Of a DNA stretch of 64,000 bases, positions 11,385 through 22,570 are shown piece by piece. Origin of the DNA: Prochilodus magdalenae (taxonomy: Eukaryota > Chordata > Actinopteri > Characiformes > Prochilodontidae); NCBI GenBank assembly GCA_024036415.1, contig JAMWET010001215.1, forward strand, positions 1 through 64,000, read 5' to 3'. The position numbers were made by a program, and so were the translations under genes. A model generated the notes under the pieces. The model searched no databases, had not been told where the DNA came from, and saw only the letters and a list, made by a program, of their open reading frames with translations. Positions within the stretch are counted from its first letter, which is position 1. Every line of letters starts with the position of its first letter.

Positions 11385-11830
11385 ACATTTACCTCAGAGC
11401 TGTTATTACTGTATCCACTGTTTAGAGCTAGCTGCTGCTAACACTGCTCAGTCACCTGAGATACGGTTAGCCTAGCTGTTAGCTCCCCTCGGCTATTTCA
11501 CTTTAAAACTGATCCTCTAAAGCGAGTTCATCTTTTATTAATCTTCAGGCCTGTATATTTAACTTTCTGAGGCTCATTCTGATGAAAACACACCCCACTA
11601 CAATCATTACACCCACATTTACCTCAGAGCTGTTGTTACTATATCCACTGTTTAGAGCTAGCTGCTGCTAACGCTGCTCAGTTCAACTGAGGTACGGTTA
11701 GCCTAGCTGTTAGCTACTCTCAGCTATTTCACTCTAAATCTGATCCTCTAAAGCGAGTTCATCTTTATCTTCAGACCTCTATATTTTAACTTTCTGAGGC
11801 TCATTCTGACAAAAACATTCGCATCCTATG
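11385..11830. repeat. Tandem duplication, ~230-bp unit
   Basis: Two head-to-tail copies begin with ACATTTACCTCAGAGCTGTT (about 11387 and 11619). Both continue through AGAGCTAGCTGCTGCTAAC and AAAGCGAGTTCATCTTT to TTTCTGAGGCTCATTCTGA. They differ by scattered substitutions and small indels, so the duplication is old. Confidence 0.85.
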
Positions 11831-12994
11831 TTCTATATTTAGGTAGCTTTAGTATGCCATTTTGAATACAGCCACTGTTTTTGCCAAACTAATTTACATA
11901 GAGAGGCTTAAATTGGGCTAGACAGGAAGTGCCATGATTTCACTTCCGGGTCTCTTTGAAGTCAACTTCAAAACCAACCAAACACCATTGTTTTGAGGGA
12001 AGGCATGGTAATAACTCATGGGAGTACTAATCACAGGCAAGTAAATTTCACCTTAGCATGATTCATTTAGCTAGAAATTCCACAAATCTGAGTTTACAGC
12101 TCTACTGCCACAGCAAGCATTAAACACTGAACACTGATAATTTAACCTAATCCAACTGGTGTTCCACAATGCATGCCTATACCAGTTCCTGTGTAATCTA
12201 AGTTATTTAAACCTATACGTGTCTGTGTTTGATGATGTGGTGGACGAATAGAGTTCATTAGGGCTGCGTGTGGTGAAATCTAATGGATCAGTAATATTAA
12301 TATCATCATTAATAACAGTAAAGCACAAAATAACAGTGAGAATTTAAATACTTGTGCACAAGTGGACAATCCCTGGATCAGAGTACGCATTCTGACTGGA
12401 TGAAAACATGGCTTGTGTTTACTTTCATGGCCGTGCTGCTCACACGTCTCAGAAACAGAACAGGTGGCTATTCAAACCAGGATCGATATAAAGTGACCAT
12501 GTGACCCCTTCTGTTAATGTAGCTTCACTGCAGCAGCTGTTTTCAGACTCCTCTGTGCAGTTTTGCTCAATTCTCATACAGGCTTTGATAGAAGGTAAAG
12601 GTGATGCATCCTGATGTTTCGTCACTGGCGCATGACTATGGAAGCCTACAGCTTTGCGAGATCGCCACAGGTTTTTCTTGTCTCCTGGACTATAAATGGA
12701 TCTTTCTAATCAAAACACACTGTAAAGGTCCAGATAACCATAGACTAATGGTTATAGGAGAGACATACTGTGGTGTGGGGAATGCTCAGAAGAAGCCTGA
12801 ATAAATATTTACCAGAAACAAAATGAACCCACTGAGATGCTCACTGAGCCGGCCTTTATGATGGTGTAGTCCAATGAGCATCAGCATTTAAGCAGAACCG
12901 ATGAGTGCTGGTAATAAAGACACGGTCAGGGTCTGCTGAGCATACCTAACACCTGAAAGGGAAGTTCATGAACAAGCTTTAGGATTGATTGACA
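11831..12994. other. Unannotated spacer
   Basis: Unique sequence without recognisable genes, RNAs or arrays. Short frames here have no protein-like features that I can identify. Confidence 0.35.
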
Positions 12995-14060
12995 GAAGGT
13001 TGGTAAGGCGTTGGTCGGCTGTTGCTAGGAGATGCCAAGTGGTTGTTAGAGTGTTGCTTGCCTATTGCTAAGACAGCCCAGGTGGTTGGTAATGTGTTGC
13101 TGAGCTGTTGCTATGTTATCCCAGGTGGTTGTTAGAGTGTTGCTTCCCAGCTGCTAGGAGATCCCAGGTAGTTAGGAAGGTGTTGCTGAGCTGTTGCTAT
13201 GTTATCCCAGGTGGTTGTTAGAGTGTTGCTTCCCAGCTGCTAGGAGATCCCAGGTAGTTAGGAAGGTGTTGCTGAGCTGTTGCTATGTTATCCCAGGTGG
13301 TTGTTAGAGTGTTGCTTCCCAGCTGCTAGGAGATCCATGTAGTTAGGAAGGTGTTGCTGAGCAGGTAGTTAGGAAGGTGTTGCTGAGCAGGTAGTTAGGA
13401 AGGTGTTGCTGAGCTGTTGCTATGTTATCCCAGGTGGTTGTTAGAGTGTTGCTTCCCAGCTGCTAGGAGATCCCAGGTAGTTAGGAAGGTGTTGCTGAGC
13501 TGTTGCTATGTTATCCCAGGTGGTTGTTAGAGTGTTGCTTCCCAGCTGCTAGGAGATCCCAGGTAGTTAGGAAGGTGTTGCTGAGCTGTTGCTATGTTAT
13601 CCCAGGTGGTTGTTAAAGTGTTGCTTCCCAGCTGCTAGGAGATCCCAGGTAGTTAGTAAGCTGTTGCTATGTTATCCCAGGTGGTTCTTAGAGTGTTCCT
13701 GGGGAGTTGCTAGGAAATCCCAGGTGGCTGCTAAGGTGTTGCTAGGCTGTTGCTAGGATACCCCAGGTGATTGCTAATGTGTCGGTGAGCTGTTGCTATG
13801 TCATCCCAGGTGGTTGTTAGAGTGTTACTAGACTGTGGCTATGTTATCCCAGGTTGATGCTACGATGTTGCTAGACTGTTGCTATGGAGTCCAAGGTGCT
13901 TGTAATAGTGTTTCTTGGCTGTTGCCATTAAAACCCCAGGCAGTATGATAGCTCAGGTGGTTGCTAAGATGTTGCTAGGCTGTTGCTATGAAATCCCAGG
14001 CGGTTGCTGAGGTGTTGGCTGGTGCTATGATATTTAGGGTGGTTGCTAAGTTGGTATTGC
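12995..14060. repeat. 43-bp minisatellite with 86-bp higher-order unit
   Basis: The regular core (about 13124-13660) alternates two 43-bp monomers: one starting GGTGGTTGTTAGAGTGTTGC and one starting GGTAGTTAGGAAGGTGTTGC, both ending CCCA. Successive GGTGGTTGTTAG starts at 13124, 13210 and 13296 are exactly 86 bp apart. A shortened unit (GAGCAGGTAGTTAGGAAGG, repeated) interrupts at about 13345-13400. Flanking parts to 12995 and 14060 are diverged monomers. Confidence 0.93.
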
Positions 14061-14514
14061 AAGTAGAAAGAGTACTTTGTACATCTACAGTATGTTGTTG
14101 CCCAGAAGAATAAGAATAACCTACATGAAAAGGAAACACAGTTTTATGTTCCCTGGTGCTGAATGCAGCCACAGTAAGCACCCACAATGCATTAGTGAGT
14201 GTTTAGTTTACTAAGGCTGTAGCTAATCACACAAACTGCAACATACTTGGCCCACCAACAAAACTGTTTAGCAGTAGTGGGTGGCAAACACGGCAGTGAC
14301 TAACGATCAGTCTCTGCCCAGTCCTTATTTATCACTAGGATCCAGTCAATAGTGTCTCGTCTGTTTGGTGGTAGAGGCTTGAGGTAATGTTTTAGACTTC
14401 AGTGCTGTCATGAAAGTGTTGTTAACTAGAAGAATATGAGGCCGTGTGGACACGATGGAGTGCACAGCACAGATGGAACCAGCTGGACAACCCAATATTA
14501 AACGGCAAAAGATT

Positions 14515-14516
<2 letters not shown>
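14061..14516. other. Unannotated spacer
   Basis: No gene or repeat recognised between the minisatellite and the GA tract. Confidence 0.35.
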
Positions 14517-14591
<75 letters not shown>

Positions 14592-14700
14592 TAATGTGGA
14601 AAGAAAAAAGAAAGGAGAGAGAGAACAAAATGAAAGAGTAAGACAGATGAAGGAGTGGGACAAAATGAGAGAGAGAGAGCAAGTAAGAGAGAAGGAGCGA
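14517..14700. repeat. (GA)n microsatellite and purine-rich flank
   Basis: An almost pure GA run covers about 14519-14584, followed by purine-rich sequence with further GA blocks to about 14700. It faces the long TC tract just downstream. Confidence 0.95.
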
Positions 14701-14715
14701 TAAAAAATGTCAGCA

Positions 14716-14759
<44 letters not shown>

Positions 14760-14798
14760 TCTCCTCTCTCTGTGTCTCTTTCTCTCTGTCTCTCTCTG

Positions 14799-14856
<58 letters not shown>

Positions 14857-14864
14857 CTCTCTCT

Positions 14865-14904
<40 letters not shown>

Positions 14905-14937
14905 CTCTCTCTCTCTCTGTCTCTCTCTCTGTCTCTC

Positions 14938-14984
<47 letters not shown>

Positions 14985-15019
14985 GTGTCTCTCTCTCTGT
15001 CTCTGTCTCTCTCTCTCTC

Positions 15020-15109
<90 letters not shown>

Positions 15110-15124
15110 TCTCTCTCTCTCTCT
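14716..15124. repeat. (TC)n microsatellite, ~400 bp
   Basis: TC repeats are broken by regularly spaced TGTC, TTTC and CCTC variants. The longest pure run is at about 15027-15100. Frames through it only encode Ser-Leu or Arg-Glu repeats and are not genes. The array complements the GA tract at 14519-14584. Confidence 0.97.
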
Positions 15125-16121
15125 CGGCTGAGTTAATTATCTTGGTCTGCTCTTGTATGTGTGTTGGGCACCACGCTGTGCTGTGGTCAGTTTAGCAGAT
15201 GCGTTTGGAGCTGCCGTCAAAGCTAAAATGAGATGGCTTATTTACATCAGCAGCAGCACCCTCAACACTCCTCCTGTCTCATTCATTAGTCTGAGAGAAT
15301 TCACAGTGAATGTGGTGTTGTATGCAGTGACAGCGGAGCTCATCTATAGGAAACAGAGACTATATATCTATATCTATATACTATATACTTTATACCCATA
15401 GCAGGACAATTTACTGGATCCTGAACTTTATACCGGTAGCAATCTGGATGGTCTTCGTCTTCTTCATCTTCTGTGGTTCAGAGAACACAACTTCCAGTAT
15501 TTCCATAAACAAGCTGAAAGGCTCATCAGACCACAATACATGTTCCCACTCAGTTTTGTGAGCTTGAGTCCAGAGAAGCCAGCAGCGTGTCTGGACGTTA
15601 TTGGTATATGAGCATTCTACAGTCTTAACTTGCATCTGTGGATACAGAGATAAACTGTGCTCACTGTCAATGATCTGTCAAAGTATTCATGAGCCCGTGT
15701 GTTGACCTCCATCATAGCAACATGCCGGTATTGTCTAGTTCCAGTTCCAATTAGCCAAATTAAATGAACAAGCTGACAAGAAGACATTGATGAGAAGGTA
15801 AAACAGAATGATTGATGCATAACTAGACATACGGGCACATGGATAGATAGACACATTGATAAATGGATAATTCAGTGGTGAAATGGTTGATTGTAGAGAC
15901 TCCTTACAGTGACTGTGGTGATGGTAACCATGTCGGAACACATAGCCATTTAATTTACTACCCAAAACCAGCAGTGAGCCTTCACGCCTCTCCTGAGGCT
16001 ATATATAGTGTTATATAGTGTATATATAGTGTTGTATGATGGCAAAAGGTGGAAAATATGGACCTAAAAATGCCCTTCATGCACCACTAGGCCAAACTAA
16101 GCTACCAAAACCACCAACCAA

Positions 16122-16156
<35 letters not shown>

Positions 16157-16400
16157 AACACATTCCTTCAGTTTGAACATGAAGACTATGAGTTTTCTGC
16201 AGTCAAAACTGTTTTCTCATATGTGACACGGTACAGATAGAGGATTGTTAAGAGGTAGTCAGGACGCCTACAACAAATGTGCTACACTCGGCACCCTACA
16301 AATAATTAGGATCATTATTCACTGTACATAAGGCCACACTCGAATGCATTCAGCAGTTCACAGAGAGTTGTAATAAGGCCTGCTTTGGAGTGCAGTAAGC
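15125..16400. other. Unannotated; (AAAT)n microsatellite inside
   Basis: An (AAAT)n tract lies at about 16119-16157, with ATATATAGTG repeats at about 16001-16035 and a TATATC/TATA run at about 15360-15392. Otherwise unique sequence with no gene recognised. Confidence 0.5.
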
Positions 16401-16407
16401 ATGACAG

Positions 16408-16423
16408 CCAGCAGGTGGCAGTG
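16408..16423 (+). promoter_or_regulatory. CTCF-type motif (forward)
   Basis: CCAGCAGGTGGCAGTG fits the vertebrate CTCF core CCASYAGRKGGCRS at every position. CTCF binds such sites as an insulator and loop anchor. Only the motif is visible; occupancy is inference. Confidence 0.5.
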
Positions 16424-17863
16424 TCCACTAACCTTGTGAACCTTACAAAGTGATAAGAGAGCATACAATATCAGTGTGTGTCTAATACTGTAGACAAGCC
16501 TTTATCTCTTCCTCATACTGTCTAGAATCAGTGTGCAAAATGTGGCCTTTAGAGCCAAACGGGCTGCAAACGACTGTAGAATAGACTCTTAGAAAGTGGC
16601 GGTGCCTAGAGAGCCAGGATAAAGGCAGTCTGAGGTGTCTGTGTTTTACTGAACCTCTACAGAGGCAGGAAGATGCCTCGCAGGAGAAGTCACGTTATTC
16701 GGCCAGTACATGATGAAGTAGGTTAGGCTATGTTAGCCCAACATATAGCCTTTAATGGCCAAATGTCTAGTCTGTCTGTTCTGTGTTGGTCATATGTCTC
16801 TTAGACCTATATGTAAACGAGGTCTGTTCTAATTGGCTGGCCTGTACTGTGCAGCTGACAACAGAAACTAAAACAGGGCTGAGTTAGTTTGAATGGGTGG
16901 GGCTAAAGTGCTGTAGGCTAACATACTTATGTGACTTCACAAAATTCAAAACAGCCCATTCTGTCAGACTGGTTTCCATATATGGAGAGAATATTAAAAC
17001 TTAGGGAACGTCATTGTTGTTGTGGTCAGTTCGGCCTCTGCAGTGCCCCCTCTGGTTTATCGCTGCTGAAGGTGCCCATGATGTAGAGTATGAATCTACG
17101 TCACGATAAACAGTTCCCCCAACCAGGGTTACGGCCTCCTGAAGAAGACGCTGGACACATGTAAAGCAGACTGAGGGACGCAGTCATAAGGCATCCAGGT
17201 CGTTCTGACCCTGCTAACTGATTGGCTGATTAAGGGGGAATTCCACTCATGTTTCTTAATTCCCCCCATAAATAAACGGTAGTCAGTCTTAGAGATCCGG
17301 AAATGTCTGAGACATAGTTTTCATAATGATACAGAGAGCAAACTTGGCTTACTAAAATCTCCTAAAACAACTACAGAACGACTGAAAATGAGTTCATTAA
17401 TCTTATACTAAGATTCTTATCATTTTAATTGCCAATATATCTTTTTTGCCGTGCAAATAAATTGGCTGTATTAGTGTTGTAGACATTCCTGACACTCCTG
17501 GTTCAGCTGGATCTGAGTCCCTACAATGAATCACAATTTGACACCAACCAAACAACATGTCAATTAGTCACGAACATATATATATATATGGTGGTCTGCC
17601 ATTTCCACAAGCTTCTGTGTTTTACTTCACCATAAATTAGTTTCATAGATAAAATGTTGTGATTGACAGCTACAGGCTGAGTTGATTGACAGCCTCATGA
17701 ACACACAGGTATTCTGTGTTGCTCCACGGCTTGAACTAAAAGCGAACACGGCACAGCGAGAGGCTCCATCGTCTAATGTTACTTTGTTTACAGTATTGAC
17801 TGGGATGTGATCAGGTTGTGAATCCACTGCTGATGTGTACTAAAAGTTATCTAGTATAAATAC
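16424..17863. other. Unannotated spacer
   Basis: Unique sequence. A weaker GTGCCCCCTCTGG motif lies at about 17044 and a short (TA)n at about 17577-17588. No gene is recognised. Confidence 0.35.
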
Positions 17864-18852
17864 GAATAGCTGCACCCAGAAGGAGGTGTGGGACTGCAGT
17901 GGTGTTGGGTAGTAAGACACAGGTTACCAGGAACAATAAATGATAATGCATTTAGACTGATATGGACAATATCTACTGAGCTGGAGTCTCTCAGTTTGGC
18001 ATCGGGCCGCCATGTTTGCTAACACAACATGCCAGACGTCTCGGTATGGAGCTGTAGAGGTTCCTAATGGTGTCCTGTGATAATCCATCCCATGCAGCTT
18101 GACTATTCCTACATAGTTCCTGTAGATTGTGTGGTAGGGTTGGAGGTGGAGTGACACCAGGCCTTCTGGACATGTGCCATGTGACAACAAACTGTTCCTC
18201 TTGGTGCTGACCACGGTGCCTCCACACATTTGTTGGTCGTCTCCACCAAGACAAAAGCGGGACTCGTGACTGAAGATGACCCGCTGCCATTCTGTGTCAC
18301 GCCATGACAGTCTGGCACGACACCATTGCAGTCTTTGGCGACGTAGACGTGGTGTTACAGACAGTCACTGTAACGGTCTGTGTGTGTGCAGTCCTGCATT
18401 GTCCAGCTGTATGCCAATGGTTTTGACTCATGGAGGGAATCACTGCTCGCTAAATGTCCGCAAGCGTGGGTGTTGGGTCAGTCAGGTACAGTGATATGGC
18501 CCGTTCTTGTTTACCAATGTGCGGCTGAGCGTGTAACTTGAATCATCATCATCATCTTCCTGTCTCATGATGCGAAACATTTACATTTACGGCATTTAGC
18601 TGACGCTCTTATCCAGAGCGACTTACAAGGTTAATCATACTACAGGTGGGCCAATGCAGTGTTAGGAATCTTGCCCAGGGGCTCTTATTGGTGTAGCACA
18701 GTGTAGTCACCCAGACCGGGATTCGAACCCCAGTCTCCCACATGTGGTGGTGGCTCCCTGGCAGGTAGTGGTGTTACCCGCTGGGCTACACCAACCAAAC
18801 CCTCCAAGTTTCATTCCTGTCGGCTGATTCCTTCTGGCTGCAACTATACACC
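17864..18852 (-). mobile_element. Family A Tc1-derived element, split by a SINE
   Basis: Begins AATAGCTGCACCCAGAAGGA and ends with CCTGTCGGCTGATTCCTTCT, the two termini of the family. The minus strand encodes transposase remnants: the phrases VWRHRGQHQEEQFVV, then directly (after a family-wide deletion) LQELCRNSQAAWDGLSQDTI and SKHGG. The second and third catalytic acidic residues are therefore missing. The SINE at 18577-18800 lies between TGATGCGAAAC and CCCTCCAAGTTTC, interrupting an otherwise continuous terminal region. Non-autonomous. Confidence 0.85.
18577..18800 (-). mobile_element. Family B tRNA-derived SINE nested in family A
   Basis: Read on the minus strand it starts GGTTGGTGTAGCCCAGCGGG (an A-box-like region) and has GGGGTTCGAATCCC (B box). 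The 3' domain ends TAAGTCGCTCTGGATAAGAGC and AAATGCCGTAAATGTAAAT. The A and B boxes are those of an internal pol III promoter. AAAC next to both ends may be the target duplication. Confidence 0.88.
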
Positions 18853-19830
18853 TCCACCCCAACCCATACACACTACCACAGTGATGCCAGTTATTTGGCG
18901 CCACCCTCCCAATTCAAAGCCTTCCTCCCCCTCCAGGTGCCCATGCGGCTATCTGCAGGGGAGTGTCTGTTTACTGTAATGGTAGTGTAATAATTCTGCA
19001 TTTAAGAAATTAAAGAAATGAAAAAAGAAGACCACCAACAGCCCCCTGGCAATACCACCATGGCCCACGAGTTTGGAAACCACTAATATGGGTCCCTTAA
19101 ACAGGCATCCACTCTACTGAAGCACTAAGAATTTGGTTGTCTTATTTAGTGCCAATGCCAGTCTGATTATTTCACTCCTTCTCAGTTTCGGCTGATGGAT
19201 GGATGCTTGTGTTCAGACGTGCTAAGAAACGAGGGTAGCTACAGAGCGAACGCAGAAGTGCTGTTTACTTTAGAATAATGAAAAAAAGAAAACCTGCTCT
19301 GTGACAAATTCATAATTGACTGTTTATTATTCCCATGATGAGACGGAGGCCTTATTGCCAAACATGTTTGGAATATGAAATGATTTTTTTGACACATGGG
19401 CAGATGTTTTGTTTTTTATTTTCCCCTTTTCTCATAATCCCTTATGAAAAGGTTGCTCCTCTCCCTCCTCTTATGTTTATTAATGAAGAGAGGAATCTTC
19501 ACCTGAGAATTTGGTAATGAACACAGCAGGAATACTAATGGCCTGGAGTGAGTCACAGTGACAAGAGAGTGAAATTGCACCCCGGCACCAGCGTTACTGT
19601 ATATATATCACAATTATTTTTCCATATATTTCCATATTAGCAGGAGCAAATCAGCCTCATGCAGTCGTATGGGGCGTGTGTTATGGTGTAGAATTCTCGA
19701 ACCCGTTTTACAGTTTTCACACTGAAGTATTACACATTGGTTAATACCTTTATAGAAACTGACTAATTAAATATTGAGTTGATCTGAAGATGGAAGTACT
19801 GTAGATGCACATACGTGGTACATTTCAAAT
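18853..19830. promoter_or_regulatory. Unique sequence, possible conserved non-coding DNA
   Basis: No gene. About 19310-19700 is unique and contains homeodomain-like and AT-rich sites (CATAATTGAC, TTTATTAATGAAG, CTAATGGCC) in balanced composition, resembling fish enhancers. Conservation is untested. Confidence 0.22.
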
Positions 19831-20802
19831 TCACTCATCGTCAAATAAATAGCTGCACCCAGAAGGAGGTGTGGGATTGCAGTGCTGTTGGGAAGGAAGA
19901 TAAAGGTCACCAGGATCAATAAATGATGATACATTTAGACTGATATGATTAATATTTATTGAGCTACACATACAGAAGTCTGTCTCTCAGTATGGCGTCG
20001 GGCCGTCATGTCTGCTAACCCAACACGCCAGATATCTCAGCATGGACTTGTAGAGGTTCCTAATGGTGACCTGCGGTAATCCATTCCATGCTCCTGCAAA
20101 TATTGAGGTGGGGTGGAGGTGGAGTGACACCCAGCCTTTTGGATGTGTGCCATGTGCTGACTACGGTGCCTCCACACACAAATTCATTGGTCCAAGACAA
20201 AAGCGGGACTCATCACTGAAGCTGCTGCCATTCTGAGTCACCTCATGACAGTCTGGCATGACACCATTGCAGTCTGTGGTGATGCTGATGTGGTGTTAAC
20301 CTCCTGGGACCCCAGCGTCCTCATATGAGGACATTACATTTCTACTTCTCTGCACCATGATACGTTGACCTTTTGGCCTCATATGAGGACACTGTTTTTT
20401 GGGAAAACAGCTTCCTGTACAGAGACCACGTTTAGTTTTTATACTTGCTAGGTCCTACTAATCACTAATAGCTAGGAGAAATTAAAATTGCACACCAAGC
20501 AAGTCCGGGTCTCAGGAGGTCAAGGGCAGTCATCATAACGGTCTTGTGTGCATGTAGTCCTGTGTTTTGCAGACGTCTACCAGTGGTGCTGGCACTAACA
20601 GGATGACTCATGGAGGGAATCGCTGCTCACTGAACGTCCACAATCGTGGCTGCTGGGTCAGTCAGTTACAGAGATATGGCTCGTCCTTGCTTAGGTCACA
20701 TGCACAGCTGAGTTGAATACTTCGGATACCACACAATGTCAAACCTGCCCACCAAGTTTCATTTCTGTTGGTCGATTCCTTCTGGGTGTACAGCCATCGA
20801 CT
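19831..20802 (-). mobile_element. Family A Tc1-derived element, split by a TTAA MITE
   Basis: Termini are TCACTCATCGTCAAATAAAT/AGCTGCACCCAGAAGG on the left and GTTGGTCGATTCCTTCTGGG on the right. Transposase remnants on the minus strand are out of frame. The family sequence GTGGTGTTAAGGGCAGTC is opened at its TTAA by the family D element 20300-20519. The host copy is therefore older than that insertion. Confidence 0.85.
20300..20519. mobile_element. Family D TTAA MITE nested in family A
   Basis: 220 bp with ends CCTCCTGGGACCCC and CGGGTCTCAGGAGG. It is flanked by TTAA (20296-20299) and TCAA (20520-20523), the latter a one-base decay of the duplicated TTAA. The interior matches 2422-2632 in inverted order (TCCTCATATGAGGAC, CACACCAAGCAAGTCCGGGT). 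The empty site can be read from other family A copies, so the duplication is real. Confidence 0.87.
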
Positions 20803-21375
20803 GTATTTCTGACTTGCACTCGTCTGTTTGTCTTTATTTTCCATGCCTCGTTTCTCCCATAGAGTTCCTGTTCATTTTTGGCCCTACCCAAACCCTACTG
20901 ATTCCTTTGAACTACAGTCACCAAACTGCATGTACTCACTCAGGGCAGATCCCCAAACTCTAATCCACAGCCATACTGACCCATACTCCTCTATGTGTTG
21001 TTTATTCATTCCTCATTCCTCCAAATGCAACCACAACCTAGCAGGAAGTGGGAACCATTAAAGCTGTGCCATTCCAGGTTTCCTTCAGGAAATGCACTTT
21101 TCTAGTTTGAATTTGTCAAGACTTACCTGATTTAAGGTTAATGGGCACATTTCATGGAAAATGCTGCATGTAAATACTGTTAAACATTCCCAAACGTAGT
21201 GTTCGCTCCGAAGTACATAGAGGCCATATATGGACACAACAATATTGCATATATCCATCTATTTAGCCTATCCACTTCAATTGATTGCTCAATAGAATGG
21301 GACACATTGGACCAGCTGCCAATGGCTGCACATGAGCACCATTGGCTGCACATGAGCACCTAATCTCTCCAACGG
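20803..21375. other. Unannotated spacer
   Basis: No gene recognised. A 19-base phrase (TGGCTGCACATGAGCACC) is duplicated at about 21323 and 21343. Confidence 0.35.
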
Positions 21376-21596
21376 TGGTTGGTGTAGCTCAGCGGATAAC
21401 ACCAGTACCCACCAAGTAGCCACCACCCCACGTGGGAGACTGGGGTTCGAATCCCAGTATGGGTCACTATGCTGTGCTATACCAATAAGAGTCCCTGGGC
21501 AAGACTCCTAACACTACACTGGCCTACCTGTAATGTGGTTAACCTTGGAAGTCGCTCTGGATAAGAGCATCAGCTAAATGCCAGAAATGTAAATGT
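21376..21596 (+). mobile_element. Family B tRNA-derived SINE
   Basis: GGTTGGTGTAGCTCAGCGGA (A box) and GGGGTTCGAATCCCAG (B box) form the tRNA-like head. The tail runs through AAGAGTCCCTGGGCAAGACT to AAGTCGCTCTGGATAAGAGC and ends AAATGTAAATGT. Essentially full length. Confidence 0.9.
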
Positions 21597-21629
21597 CCGG
21601 GGCTTGAGGGGTATATATGCCCCTAGCAA

Positions 21630-21835
21630 TGGGCTGTGAAACAGTAGAACGATATTGTCTTCAGAGAGGGAGCTTCAGTCCAATACCTTTGGGATGTCCT
21701 GGAGTGATCCAGAACTGATCATCCAACATTGGTACCTGACTTCATTCAGCCTTTCAACATCTAGTGTAAAGCCCAGAAGAGAAGAGAGGCTGGAGGAACT
21801 TCAGGATGCAGATAGGTAAGTAAATGTGAACTTAA
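21630..21835 (+). pseudogene. Fragment of DNA-transposon C-terminal region
   Basis: GGGAGCTTCAGTCCAATACC, TTTGGGATGTCCTGGAGTG and CATCTAGTGTAAAGCCCAGA resemble the 3' coding part of a common fish DNA transposon (probably Tc1/mariner related). No frame is open. Assignment is from recall. Confidence 0.35.
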
Positions 21836-22570
21836 CTGAATGGCAAAACTCACTTTTACTGGGTTTTCTGTTGTTGCTATAAGAGAATAAATTGAGATTG
21901 TGAGCGTGCAGTCAGTGGACCAAAGAAGCAGCGCTATTTCCCGTTCCTGAATGACAGGTTTGCACTAATTCTTAAAGTGATGGAAAAGATTTCCAGGTCT
22001 ATTCTTGTATTGTTTATCCTCCGTTCCTATATCTGTCTGTTTCAGGGTGAGTGGCTGTGCGAGGCTACGTGTTGCTTCACTAATACAAGTAATCTCAGCC
22101 ATAGACAGCCTGCGCCGATACGGCATCTGCTAGTGCTGTCACTCAAACTCTCTCTCTCTCGCCTTGTTCCACCAGGTGACACGCTCTTTTTCCCCCCCTA
22201 ATGTCATGTTTCAAATCATGCAAGATAAATATTTATAAAGCGCTGACAGTGAATTGAATAAGTCACAGTCTGTCTCAGCGTTTCGGCTGCTATTCTTGCA
22301 GCATGAGGAGAACGTGTCGAAACAGGTTTCGAATAAATCACCGTGGCTATAAGTATTCTTATTGGCATCGCCTCGCTAGATAGTTCCTGTTTTGTTGTTG
22401 TTTTGTTTTTTTCCCTCATGCTGTGCTGCACATATATAGCCAGATTATAGGAAGTGTAGTTATGGAGGCACGTAGCAATTAAAAGCATGTGAGTAAACAG
22501 TGTGCATTACTGGCTTGATTGATTTGTTGTTTACTAGGTCAGATGCATTTAAGTCAGATGCATGTGCATT
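21836..22570. other. Unannotated spacer
   Basis: Contains pyrimidine-rich stretches ending in AG (at about 22045 and 22175), but no convincing exon. No repeat array. Confidence 0.3.

Noticed and set aside
7090..15124. CRISPR array
   Set aside because: Repeats are directly adjacent with no unique spacers, and the sequence is vertebrate.
21376..21450. tRNA gene
   Set aside because: A and B boxes are present but the acceptor stem and anticodon arm do not form, and several dispersed copies carry a SINE tail. It is a tRNA-derived SINE.
22046..22175. Possible 130-bp exon between TGTCTGTTTCAG and CCACCAG|GTGACA
   Set aside because: The acceptor is good but it is followed at once by GGTGAGT, the proposed donor is weak, and the interior ends in a TC microsatellite. 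No protein-like pattern.
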